Assembly: GCA_037447655.1 (NCBI GenBank)
Contig: JBBHKE010002850.1
Location: 62,001 to 126,000 of the forward strand
Origin: Zygnema cylindricum
Lineage: Eukaryota > Streptophyta > Zygnematophyceae > Zygnematales > Zygnemataceae
DNA length: 64,000 bases
Direction: 5' to 3'
Part shown: piece after piece, positions 47,345-58,915 of the stretch
Layout: each line of letters starts with the position of its first letter
How positions within the stretch are numbered: position 1 is the stretch's first letter
Translations under genes and position numbers: made by a program
Notes under the pieces: model-generated
What the model was told of the DNA's origin: nothing
The model's input: the letters and a program-made list of their open reading frames with translations, nothing else
Database searches by the model: none

Positions 47345-47935
47345 AGTTTTTTAAAATGTGCTCCCTCTCGTTTATGCCCTCTCCCTCTACCTCTCTCTCT
47401 CCCTCTCAATCTATCTCCATTCCCTCTCCCTTTCCCTCTCCCTCCCCCCTCCCTCTCCCTCTCTCTTTCCCTCTCCCTTCCCTACTCTCTCCCATTCCCT
47501 CTCCCTTTCCCTTTCCCTCTCCTTCACACCCTCTCGATCTGCCGCACTATCTCTCTTCCCCTATTCCTCTCCCTCTCCACACTCCCTCGATCTGCCGCTA
47601 TCTCTCCCTCCCATTTTTCCTCTCGTTTCCACACTCTCTTTACCTTTCCCTCTCCCTTCCCCTCTCCCTCTCCCTCTCACCCTCTCAATCTGTTGCACTC
47701 TCATCCTTTACCTCATACTCTCCCTCTCCCTCACCCTCTCAGGCTGCCTCCTCTCCCACTCCCTTATCATCTCTTTTTAACTCTCCCTCCCCCGTTCAAA
47801 TTGCCGTTCTCTTTAACCGTTGATCTCCCTCTTCCTCTCCCACTTTCGTTTCCCTACACTCAAAATCATGTGGTTTCTCCTTCCCTTTCTCCCTCTCTCA
47901 TTTACTCCCTTTTCTCCCTTTCCCATTTACTCCCC
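47345..47935. repeat. About 590-bp CCCTCT-type pyrimidine tract
   Basis: Almost purely CT on the plus strand, with imperfect CTCCCTCTCC units. It interrupts nothing recognisable. The long Ser/Pro/Leu frames it creates are artefacts. Confidence 0.9.
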
Positions 47936-48577
47936 AATTAAAATTACACATTAATGTCACTAATTTTTTTAACTAACTCCATTGTTGTATTTTTTTCTTT
48001 GTTGTAGGCTCGGGATTTCATTCAGTGAGTTGATTGTGAGGGAGGAACAAATGCACGAATTGTGGGAATGTCATGGAGTTTTCTTTACTCCATTAAATAT
48101 TAGTACTTCCAAACACATTTTTTCATGAGTTAGAAAAGGTTATTAGAATATCAATTTTTTACAAAAGGTAATTTTTATCGGCGATGTACATTTCGTTCTT
48201 GTAGAATAATATTTTATTTAAGTTTGAAAAATAGGTTGGTTGTACATATTGTACTTTTTTGATGGTGAACCTCTTTGTTATTCTCAGGTTTAAAGGATTG
48301 AATTTATTTCCAAGTATATTATTGTAATATATTTATAATTGTAATTCATTTTCATGTTGTTGCAAAAGACGGGTGCTGTGATTTTAATTCTCCATGTTTT
48401 GTAAATGTTAAGCGATACACTTGATGAATTGCGTGGGCATTGTTAACTATTTTGGTTGTTACACATGTGATTGTTCATTCTCAATCTCTTTCTTTCTAGT
48501 TGTCACATTTTCATTTTATTATTTATTTTATCTCAGTCAATCTCCCTTTTTTTTGTCTGTCTCTCTCTCCCTTATGG
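47936..48577. other. Unassigned AT-rich interval
   Basis: No gene or repeat recognised; ends at the 142-bp satellite. Confidence 0.35.
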
Positions 48578-49003
48578 TACTCAACGACGAGACTGTCTCG
48601 TCGCTGAATGGTATGTTTTTCTATCCAGATAGTCAACGACGAGAATTTCTCAGTGCTGAATGGCATGTTTCATTTTTCACCATTCAGCACCGACACTGTG
48701 TCAAAACAAGGTCTTATAGTACTCAACGACGAAACTGTCTCGTCGCTGAATGGTATGTTTTTCTATCATGCCAGTCAACGACGAGAATTTCTCGGTGTTG
48801 AATAACATGTTTCATTTTTCACCATTCAGCACCGACACTGTGTCAAAACAAGGTCTTATGGTACTCAACGACGAGATTGTCCCGTCGCTGAATGGTATAT
48901 TTTACTATCATGCCAGTCAACGACGAGAATTCCTCGGAGCTGAATGGCATGTTTAATTTTTCACCATTCATCAACGACACTATGTCAACACAACACTATC
49001 CGT
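48578..49003. repeat. Three tandem 142-bp units with hairpins
   Basis: Units start at 48578, 48720 and 48862 with TACTCAACGACGAGACTG-type sequence. Each holds ACGACGAG..CTCGTCGCTGAATGG hairpins plus an inverted CCATTCAGCACCGAC copy. The spacing is exactly 142 bp twice. The same hairpin core appears around the transposase gene to the right. Confidence 0.9.
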
Positions 49004-49592
49004 CCCTCTAGTCTTCATATTCTCTGACTTGTGTTTTTATGTTCCACACTTTTTTTTAACATCTTTAAAATCCAGCTTTTTGGTCTCTCTTTTCCTTTAT
49101 GGCTCTATCCGATTCTTTCTTTATTTTTCTATCCCTTTCTCTCACATGGTCTCTCTACTTCATATCACTATCTGTCTTATCCTTGCTTTTTTTATGTCAT
49201 ACAATAATTTATGCCATCCAGCGACGATGCTGTGTTGTCGCTTAATGGTATAATACACATTCGGCCAATGGGCGACCACAATGTGTTGTCGCTGAATGTG
49301 AGCATGATACTCTAAACATAGATATGAATTTACACCGTCACTAAAAAAACATTTCATCCAAATTTTTGGCCATTCATGTATCATAAACAATATGAAAACA
49401 AAAAAATGAAAGAGGGATATATAATATTCAACGTCAAAGAAAGAAATACAATGTATACTGCATACTACAGTAAAATAAAAGTAAATGTATTAACCTATAA
49501 AAAAAAAACTAAAAAAAAAAATAAAAAAAAATCCACACTATGAGTAAAAAGTTATAAAAACGGCTCGTTATCCATTATACAGCCACTCCTAA
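49004..49592. other. Interval with further hairpin motifs, downstream of the transposase
   Basis: Motifs CCAGCGACGATGCTGTGTTGTCGC (49210 region, a 7-bp stem) and a second inverted copy near 49270-49300. It probably forms the subterminal region of the transposon. Confidence 0.45.
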
Positions 49593-51480
49593 TTAAACCA
49601 CCTCTTCAAAAAGTGCCTCATAATCATTGTATTCCTCTAAGTCTTCCTCATGATTGGGTTCATCATCTTGAATGTCGGCCTCTCGAAAGAGTTGGAGTAA
49701 ATCTCGTGCAGGAGCCGAAGGAGGTGGCACCTCGTCGCCATCGAAATGATTTCGCCATTTCATTATTATGTCTTGCAACTCTTGAGTAAGCATGCTCTCC
49801 TCCCATTTGCCATCCTTTAATGACAATCCACATTGGATCATCGCCTTTCGTGCATATCCCATGCCATTTTTGTCCTTCATTTCGTTCACCTCTCGTATCG
49901 AATCGCGTGCCAATGTTAAGAAAAAGGCTTTACCCGGTCCAACTAACTTACCATACCATTTTTGGCCCCTAGGTAAGGACCACTTGTGGCTCTCTACCCC
50001 CTTCATCTTCCAATCTTCCCATTTTCTTGACCACACCTCTTTGATTTTAAAAATTACAAATGAATCGGCAGGTTGCACTAAATGCATTGCACAGGGAGGA
50101 AAATATTGGAGTGTTGTTCTTTTTGCGCGTAAAGCGGTGTTTAATTCCTCGGACACATTGTGACCGCCACAATTGTCCACAATTATAACCTTTTCAAGCC
50201 CATCACGGTCTCTTTGGCATGACCTCGGTTCAGCGATCCATTGTGGCAAGACCGTCTTGTCGTTCCAACCTTTCCGCCCGGTACCGTAACAAACTCTTAC
50301 AGAAGAGAGTGGGAAAAGATATTGAGTGAGGGAGGGAGAGAGAGGGCCACAAGTGTATAGGGAGAAATCAATATAACAACATATCACTCCATATATAATA
50401 TTTTGGGTGTGGAGTACAAGGGAGAATAAGTGAGACAATAGCGTTAATATTTATAAGGAAAAAGATTCATGGGGAAAGGAAAACACCTGGAATGTCATCG
50501 TGGATGCCCTTGATCGGGTAATTAAGGAGCTTGTTGGAGAAGATTAACATAGGAGATTCAATTCGGGCGTTCACTCCGTCGTGAGTCGAACCATCAAAGT
50601 CATCGACTCTCCACCTCCGACAACATCCGCGTATTCGACCACCTCGTACCCGCGAAAACCCAACGTCTTTTTGTTATCCATTTTTACAATCGCGTGGGTC
50701 TTGTCCATGTTCGACTAGATCCTTGTTGTAGCGACCTATAATCACAATAACACATAAAATTGTAAGAAAAACACAACACAGAAATGTATGATGGTCGGGG
50801 CAACTACTTTCATTCGCTTATTTGCATTTATCCCTAGAAAACAAAATTTAAAATAATATATGCAACATATATTACAGCATATAGCAATGAGTTGTACAAA
50901 TGTTCAAAAAACTTACCCGATAAAAATCCTCTTTTTAATTCGCCCATGTGATATGCTACTTTTTTTTCGATGTATTCTTCCTTCTCCGGGCTTAATTGTA
51001 CCTTTCCTTTTTGAGCCCTCGTCATAATACTGTGTTTTTCACAAAACCGTTGAGTCCATCGTTTTGTCATTTTCATTTTTATCTCCTTACCCTTTTTGTC
51101 GATGAATAGTCTCATATTCTCCTCCTTCATACGTTTAATGATATGAGCTGCCATGGTCCTTACAATGGTTTGGGACATTTTCATACCCGCCTTCTTGAAG
51201 CGGTAAAACTCCTCCACCAACTACGAGTGCATTGCTGTGACCCATGGAAATTCCTTCCTCCCCCTACCCGGCAGTGCCTTTGTCACCACCACACTTCTTT
51301 TTCCGAATTCCGCAGACGACAAAGTATGTTTCGTCGCCCGTATGTCTCTCAATGTCCCAACCTGACCCTTCCACCACCGACTTGCTTTTTGGTATTTTGC
51401 AACGTAAAGAAAGGGAAAGAAAAACATGTCAGTCATATTTTATATAAAAAAACTTATATATATCATAAAAAAAATGGTTT

Positions 51481-51610
51481 AACGACGACCAACAGTCTTC
51501 GCTAAATTCAGCGACCAATGTTGGTCGTCACTGGTTCAATTATCTGGAGCCATTTCAAGATTCAGCGACGACAGATTGTCGTCGCTAATTCAGCAACGAG
51601 TTGAAGATGT
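51481..51610. repeat. Hairpin motif cluster in the transposase intron 1
   Basis: ACGACCAACAGTC, then ACCAATGTTGGTCGTC, then GCGACGACAGATTGTCGTCGC (7-bp stem), the same core as the 142-bp satellite. They lie between proposed exons 1 and 2. Confidence 0.7.
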
Positions 51611-53213
51611 CGTAATGTCAAACATACCACAAGTCAAAAAAATAAATATTAAGCATGTAAGTGAGTGGGTGAAATATGGGAAGTGATAGAGTGGAGTAAG
51701 AGTTAGTAAGAAATACATACCAATTACCGTTTTTTTTTTTCGACAATGCCCGTGTGAGCCTCATCAATTGCCCTCGATCTGCTCGTATTTGTTCTTGTTG
51801 AGCCGCTACTTGATGAGTGAGTGCGGCAATTATTAATGGCAAATCCTCTCCTCTCGGTGGTGACGGTGGCCTAATCGGTGGCGGAACACTTTGTATTTCC
51901 CATAGGCGAGGGCGTGGCACTTTGACATTGCGAAACTTTTCCAATATCGTCGTACGATCATCTCGGAGAGCAAGTACCTCGGGAGTTACTCGACAATATT
52001 TTAGGATGTTGTATAGCCGGGGATCCCACGGATGATGATGACGTAGCAACTCCGGGACATTCACCCGAAAACCGTCCTCCCCACAAACAACCCATGTTAA
52101 CCGCGGATTTGCCGGATCAAATTGCCTTGTGTGGGCAAAGGTCGAGCCTCGGTCCTCAAGCGAGATAAACAACCATGTTGGATGTGCGGTGACATCTGGA
52201 GGGATGCCGAGAATTTGCGGAAAAGGATTCGCTTCCGGGTTTAGGGGCCGGGGTTCACCATACTTCCAATGTGCCGGCCATTTGGCAACCAAAATATAAT
52301 GTTCGGGTCGAGGCACGAAACTTTCCATTTCCTTCCCTCCCATGGGAGGAGGAAAATACCAATCGGGATGCTCAACCGGGTATGGAGGTTGAGGATGCGG
52401 AGGAGCCATTATAATGGCTCTCTCCCTATTTGGCGTGGGAGGTGCCCCGAACATGTCGTCGTCATCATCAAATTCCTACTCACGTTGTTTTTCCTCACTA
52501 TCCGGGGTTTGTTCGTCCTCCGTGGTGGGATCATCCTCGTTTTTCCACACCACGATGTCGGTGGGTTCCAAAATTTCGGGTTCGGGCTTGTCTTCCGGCG
52601 GTTCTTCACTATCCTCGATGCTCTCGTCGCTATCCGAAGACGATGGGACGTATAATTTGTCATTGTCATCTTTCACTTTACTCTTACCCTTTGCTATCTC
52701 TTTCTTCCTAGCTATCTTACTCCGTGGTTCAATCCCCCCACATTTCTCGACGATCGCCTGCCCCCCCACTCCTTCCTCCTCCACTGTCTCACAAAACCCT
52801 ATTTTTTTTTTTATTATTATCCTTCTTTTTGTACCTAATCTTCCTCTAACCTCACTCGACCTACCCTCTTCAACCGTCGCCTCCTTTCCCTTTCTTTCCT
52901 CTCCCAACCATGTCTTCCCCTCCCTCTCTTCACTCAACAACTTCTCTTCCCTAAAACCCCCACCTTTTCCCTCCTCGTTGCCCCCATCAAAAAGTATTTT
53001 TTTTCTTTTTATTATTTTACATTTTTTCTCTACCTTTTCCCGTGCCTCACTTCCCTCACCCTCTTCTCTCGTCGCCTCTATCTCCCCCCCGTCTACACCC
53101 ATTACCGTCTTTTCACCCTCCTCTAATGGAATTTTTTCTCCCTTACTCATCTCACTTTCCACCGCCTCCCCTCTCCTCACATCTACCGAATCACCCCTTT
53201 CCTCCCTTCCCTC

Positions 53214-53495
53214 CTCCGGTGAAATCCCCTCTTTTGCTACCTCATCTAAATTTGTCTCCTCCCTTCCTCCCCCAACCTGTGTCAATCCTTCCACCTCTAC
53301 CTCTTCTCTCATCTCCTTTTCATGCTCCCTCCCCTCCGACGGCTCCCATCCCTCCTCCGATAAAATCCCCTCCTTTGTTACCTCATCCAAATTTGTCTCT
53401 TCCTTTCCTCCCCCAACCGGTGTCAATCCTTCCACCTCTACCTCTTCTCTCACCTCCCTTTCATGCTCCCTCCCCTCCGGCGGCACCCAACCGAT
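53214..53495 (-). repeat. Two 141-bp units coding a 47-residue repeat
   Basis: In the acidic/basic N-terminal extension, GREHE.E.REEVEVEGLT then GGG.EETNLDEV.KEG occurs twice, offset 141 bp. Frame is conserved, so the duplication arose while the frame was coding. Confidence 0.85.
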
Positions 53496-53768
53496 TTGTA
53501 GCGAAGTGGTCGCCTCCCTTTCTCTCGCTAATTCCTCCGCGGTACCCCTTACTCCTATCGCGGTTTTTGGGGCATCTCTTTCCCTCTCTAACCCCCTCGG
53601 TGTTTGCCTTTCCGTTGTGGGGTTTCCTCTCCCCACTCTATCCTTTTGTACCTCATCCATTTGTACTCTTGGCCGACGTCGTAGATTGCGCCGAGGTAAT
53701 GGAGGGTATCGACGACGATACGGCAAGACACTACGCTGTCGCCTATACGACTGGATGTCGCCCTCCAT

Positions 53769-54475
53769 GTAAATTAGCCACACGTGACAAAAATATGAAG
53801 AAAAAGAGGCAGCTACACAAAAGGATGAGAGAATACAGGAGTTTGCCTTAATAATGAGAGGTCGTACGTAAAAATAACGCATGAGGTTTTAACGCATTAT
53901 ATGCGTTCGAAATATACTTGCAGAATGTATTGTTCGCGACGGCACGAAGTCGTCGCTAATCCAATCAATTTGATCATTCCAAGAATGTGATGACGAAACA
54001 AAATTAGGAGATGTCGCGGTTCACTGCTTAGAAGATTCCAAGAGTGGCAACGACGTGCAATATACACTTACAGACTGTGTGGTCCGTGACAAAAGAAAGT
54101 CGTCGTGTCTCTAATTTTTTTGGATAATCCAACAGTGCGACGACAAAAGTGAATCAACAAATCACGCGGTTTAATGATTCTGCGATTCCAACAATGGGAC
54201 AAAGACAAAGCCTCGTTGACCATACGATGGTTCATACTTATAGTACTAACTAAAGACAAAAAAATAAAATATGCTCGGTATTGTAGTTTGTCACTTTTAT
54301 CGTTGTTGCGACGACGAATTGTCGTCGCCAGTTCAATTTCTTCATCCACGCCTCGGTGCTTCAATGTGGCTGCCTGCTAACAATATTTGTATATTACAAC
54401 CACAAGTGACGACACGCTGTCGTCGGTGTTTCACGACGGTGCACGAGGATCCAACATAACGACATTAAAAAAATG
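53769..54475. other. Upstream flank of the transposase with hairpin motifs
   Basis: Hairpins GCGACGGCACGAAGTCGTCGC (about 53938), GCGACGACGAATTGTCGTCGC (about 54308) and GTGACGACACGCTGTCGTCGG (about 54406). With the motifs at 48.6-49.3 kb they bracket the transposase gene, suggesting element ends outside about 48.6 and 54.5 kb. No terminal inverted repeat was identified. Confidence 0.5.
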
Positions 54476-56659
54476 TGGTGGGGGCGTGGAAAAAAGAAAT
54501 ATAAATTCTAACGAACACTTAAAGGTAGAGATAAACAAAATGCCACATTATAAGCGAATACTATATTGGGACACACAATGTAAGCAGCCGTAAAAAGTCA
54601 TATAAGGTAAGAATAAAAAGGTAATATTGTTTACTTGTATTATATTCGCATGTAAAGTGTTCAGGAAAGTTATTGACGGTCCTCGGTATAAGGCACTCCT
54701 TTCCATTTGTATTACAATCCGCAATCATCTAATTGATTACACGAACGCATGCAGCCTTTGTTGACATGTGTTGGAGCTTGCGTCACACCACCGGGCTGAT
54801 ACCGTGGTCCACACGCGGTGAGTCTGACGGTGAGTCCGGAGGTGAATTTGGGGGTGAGCTAAAATCGGACCCACTGCCTTCCATGAGGGTGTCATCATTT
54901 TGTGATCCCATCCCTTCACATGCCTCTCCCTCCCCCTCTTTCTCGCCCCACTCCATCTCCTCCTCAACCGGAGGTGGGAAAAAAACAGCGGGAGCTCTGG
55001 CTTTCGCCGCAAAAAAGGTGGTAATGGGCCATATATTTTCTTAAGATAGTGACGGCAACTTGTAAAAGATAAATATGAAACAACAAAAATAAAATGCAAC
55101 AACAAAGGTAAATTTGAAGGGAGGAAAAGAGTGCCATTGTTGGAGTTAACGACAAGTATATATAGGAGGGGAAGGGAATCTCTTGTGAAAAAAATTAGGG
55201 AAAAGCTTGGTCAAAATTTGAACATTCAAAATTTTAAATGAAATATTTTGTTTGAAAGTCAATTATTTCGATTTTAAAAACGACACGGTGATAGCGGGAA
55301 GGTTTTAAAATTTGCTTCAGTTTTCAACGTGAGAGTATGCACGTGGTTAACAATGGACGTTTTTTCATGAAAAAGGCGTGAGAAAACATGGCAGCTCGTT
55401 GGGGTACGGAACTTAATTGGAAAGGCAGCGGGTAAGAGAGGCGTGTTTTGATGCATCGTAAAAAAAGCCAAAATGTTTGCGTGGATAAAAAATAGGACAC
55501 GTGTAATCTTACGCGACCAATCACGTGACGTGAATTATTATTTGGTTGGTCACTATGTACTTTTTGGTTCATTTTAGTGTCATCATTTACTCTAATACGG
55601 AACAACCTTCACGTTAATAAAGGTGAGACAACTGAAAGAATGACGAGGTAAAGCCCTTATTACATTTAAGACACATATTAGCATACTTAACTCTAATAAA
55701 ACCACCCAAAAGGGACGTAATTAGAATACATGAGATACGGACGAACGGAGCTACGACCATACGTCCGTTACATGTAGAAACGACGTGGCATGTTAACACT
55801 TCCGTAAACGTCAAAAAAAAAATATATGAAATTAAACTTTACGTTACGCGGTATAGCGTTGACACGCAACCGCTGTAAAATTGTCTGATCGGTACGGATA
55901 CTCGATTTGGCGCCGTCGTACAATTTTTAAGATTATGTACGGTTACATATATTAATGTGTACAATCGTACGGATAATATTCCATTTTTGCTATCCCCAAA
56001 TTAGCATTAACGATGAAATTAGAATAAACCTTTTTTTTTCAAATTTTCAAATTCTTAAATAGCGACTATGATGGTATATTTACTTCCACACTATTTAAAT
56101 TTTTTGTCGCAGACCTGGGATGGAGTTGGTATCGGATGGACGCACACATCGGAGGCGCTTCTAACCGTCAGAAACCGATTCCAACATCAAGACTGGAAAT
56201 CGATACGGGTTACTGTAGTGTGTAACTGTGTATGTTGCTGGACAGTTCCGATGCGGTGAACCGCGGTGGATTTGTGACGACCGCAAGATGGTGTTGTACG
56301 GTATCCTGAAAGTCCTAGGCAGAAATTTCGGCCTTCGGATATCCTTCGATGGATACATGAAATGGAACACGATCTCAAACTGGATTCGAGCTGACGATTT
56401 ACTTGACGGTATCGCATTGAAATTGTGGCATACACGTGGAGCTTCAGATATGATGGTTCGAAATTGCGCGCAGTTTTGCGCTTTGAGAAAGTACAGAAGC
56501 TCTATTGCCTATTGGAGATTGGAGCAACGATTTGGAGCGTAAATTTTTGGAATTCCGACGTCGATTTCTAGCGGCAACCAAGACGATTCGTATCGCCTGG
56601 CGCTACATCGTCTAAAATTTGCAAGGGAAGATGCGCATCAATTATCTCTCACCACGTGT
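54476..56659. other. Unassigned interval, no confident gene
   Basis: Contains moderately GC-rich stretches at 54770-55030 and 56100-56600, but no frame with a domain signature. The target duplication of the hAT MITE begins at 56652. Confidence 0.35.
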
Positions 56660-57133
56660 CAGAGGTCGCAAAAGTCAAAAATTTAGATAACCGAAACCGA
56701 CCGTTTTTTATTTTCAAAATCTCAGTACCCGACGCTCGACCGGATTATGTCACGCTCCAAAATTGTAAACCGTTACCCGAAACGCATTTACGAAATTAAA
56801 AGTTAACCGAAACTCGATTTCTCGTGACTACCCGTACCCGCCCGTACCCGAATAAGTACAAAATTAGTGGTACATCTCTCGTATACCTTCCAGGCTTCCA
56901 CGATAACAATAGTACAAAGTACAATAATGTTGGATTGTACGGAAAGTACAAAATTTTCATTTTTTTTCGTTTTTTGCTTACCTGACCGTAACCGGTTTTT
57001 TTTTTTTTTTCTGTGAATCAACCGCCCGAATCCGCCCGGCCCCCCAAATTTGGCAACCGAATACGTTCCGGAACCGACGCGGGCGGTTGGTTAACGGTCG
57101 GTCACGGTTTCGGTTGACCGTTTGCGACCCCTG
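56660..57133. mobile_element. hAT-type MITE with 8-bp target duplication
   Basis: 474 bp. Ends CAGAGGTCGCAAA and TTTGCGACCCCTG; target duplication CCACGTGT exact at 56652-56659 and 57134-57141. The CAGNGGTCGCAAA end and 8-bp duplication are hAT hallmarks. The interior is built from ACCGAAACCG / GGTTTCGGTT and CCCGTACCCG words. Non-coding. Confidence 0.9.
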
Positions 57134-57141
57134 CCACGTGT

Positions 57142-58342
57142 GACGCTGCAACGGGATGTTTACTTTGTAGGATGGCGATGCCATACTTTTTATTTCCCAA
57201 TGCGATGCGATACGAAACAAGAAAATGATGTCAACTTTTTTTTCTCTCTATTATGCTTTTTTCCCTCTTTCCCTCCCTCCCATCCTTCCTCCATCCCGTC
57301 CACGCTCCCCCTTTTCTTTGAACTTTTCCTTGTCTTATTTTTTGCTCCTTGATACACTTTATTTTTTGGTCTATCTTCCTCTTCCAAATTTATTTCCCCT
57401 TCCTGCACGAGAAATAATAAATTACTTAGAATCAATTTCCAAATAAAAACTAATAAGTTTATTACCGAATCCATTTCAAAACTTGTAGGCATGCTATGAT
57501 AGAGCACCATGTTCACTTGTTAAATGATATAAAACTAAATGCTGGCTAGATCAATTTCAAGCAAAAGTAAATAATCCTTTCCGTACTTTTTGTGTTGAGT
57601 TACGGTCGGTACAAATTCTCAAATATTGACACATTATTTCATGTACAGTGCCCATCGCTATTAGAGTAAAGGTTTCTATGTGTTTTTTGACCCAAAATCG
57701 CAAACCAGTGTTAACAACGCTCCTTAGTTAGAACGTAAACTTAAGGACAGAGCATCCCAATATAATCGTAATTTAGCGCCACATTTTTGCCACATACTGT
57801 AGATACCAACGTACCGCTTTAAAAATCTCATTTACGTTTATCGTAAATGCTTGTAACAATTGTAAACCTTAGTCTTCAACACAAAGGCAGGTGCTTAGCA
57901 TACATAGGAACAATATTAATACATAGAGTCAATATGTGATTTTATCAACGGACACGATGTTACAGTAATTGGCTTAATTACCAAAAACGCACCCACCAAA
58001 TGTACCACAATTTGCCTACAAGACAACCAAGTACTTCACCAAACCATTCGACCTTAAAACATTTTATCAACCTTGAGTAAAGCCGCACAATGGTAAACCA
58101 TCTGAGTACATGGAAACAAAAGAGAGGAAAATTCAGCAACAAAACTCAGACAAAAACAAACAAACAAATAAAAAAAAGTACTTCGAAAGACGCCAGGTTG
58201 TAAACAACTCTCTACACAACACTCTACTCAACTCTCTAAAGACCACTCTACCTTTAACTATGATTTCAAGTTCAGAAATCGATTGCAACATCACAAGGGA
58301 ATCGGGGCAGATAAAAAACGAAAGAATATCACCAAAGCGGAT

Positions 58343-58381
<39 letters not shown>

Positions 58382-58765
58382 AATGCAGAGTACGGGGGAA
58401 GTGAAAAGGTGCACATGAAATCACCGCTATTATGAACATAAACCAGCCTTAGGAAAGTACAGATTTTCAAATTACCCATCATCTTAACATTTATAAAATT
58501 GATCTGTAGAAGAAACTATATTATTCTACAGCCCCAGTGGTCTTATTGACCAAGTAATCATCAAAAATTGTCATTCAGAAACGGCCCAAAATCTCCACTT
58601 AGATACAAAGTCTCCCATATAGAGTTTCCCATATAGATGGAAGTTTATCCGTAAATCCAGGACCAGGTAGGCAAAAAAAATATATCAACGCTATCGAAGT
58701 CAAAAAAGATCAAACGACTCATGTCGTCGTTTTGCAAGAAATATAAACCCACAAAGAGAAACTCC
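57142..58765. other. Unassigned interval with partial MITE end and GA run
   Basis: A family E-like end (CCATCGCTATTAGAGTAAAGG, 57655 region) without a mate. A GA dinucleotide run at about 58344-58378. No gene recognised. Confidence 0.4.
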
Positions 58766-58834
58766 TTTTCCTTCCTTTACTTTCCCTTCCCTTCCTTTCC
58801 CTTCCTTTTCTTTCCTTTCCTTTCCTTTCCTTTT
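58766..58834. repeat. TTTCC microsatellite
   Basis: Imperfect CTTTCC/CCTTCC units 3' of the gene at 58916-63780, just past its stop codon. Confidence 0.85.
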
Positions 58835-58915
58835 CACTGATTTTCACTGACGCAGAAAAAAGACATGAACATCAATAGTGTGGACGTCAATATTGTGGTC
58901 GTCAAAAAGTGGACA

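Larger units (their letters stand above)
49593..53768 (-). pseudogene. pogo/Tigger-type transposase with CENP-B-like HTH and long N-terminal extension
   Basis: Proposed exons (minus): 53768-51728, 51384-50917, 50735-50487, 50293-49593; GT-AG introns fit the reading phase. N-terminal: about 400 residues of Arg-, Glu- and Lys-rich low complexity with a 47-residue tandem repeat, then a Pro-rich domain (HPDWYFPPP, ILGIPPDVTAHPTW), then a charged segment and a DNA-binding HTH region (KRMKEENMRLFIDKKGKE, TKRWTQRFCEKHSI), then a DDE_1 nuclease: first Asp in MDKTHAIVKMDN, second in VDNCGGHN, third in VQPADSFVIFKIKEVW. It would cut and join DNA at TA targets. In-frame TAG codons at 52476-52478 and 51221-51223 and two small frameshifts in exon 3 make it inactive. 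The joining of the N-terminal region to the transposase is inferred from splice phase. Confidence 0.7.

Noticed and set aside
47356-47823. 155- and 140-codon Ser/Pro/Leu frames
   Set aside because: Product of a pure CT microsatellite; no composition or motif of a protein.
48578-49003. Possible CRISPR-like array
   Set aside because: The 142-bp units are repeated whole, with no variable spacers; hairpins match the neighbouring transposon.
52414-53772. 452-codon plus-strand frame rich in Ser, Pro and Leu
   Set aside because: It is antisense to the charged N-terminal part of the transposase gene. The 47-residue repeat and the continuing frame past the TAG support the minus strand.
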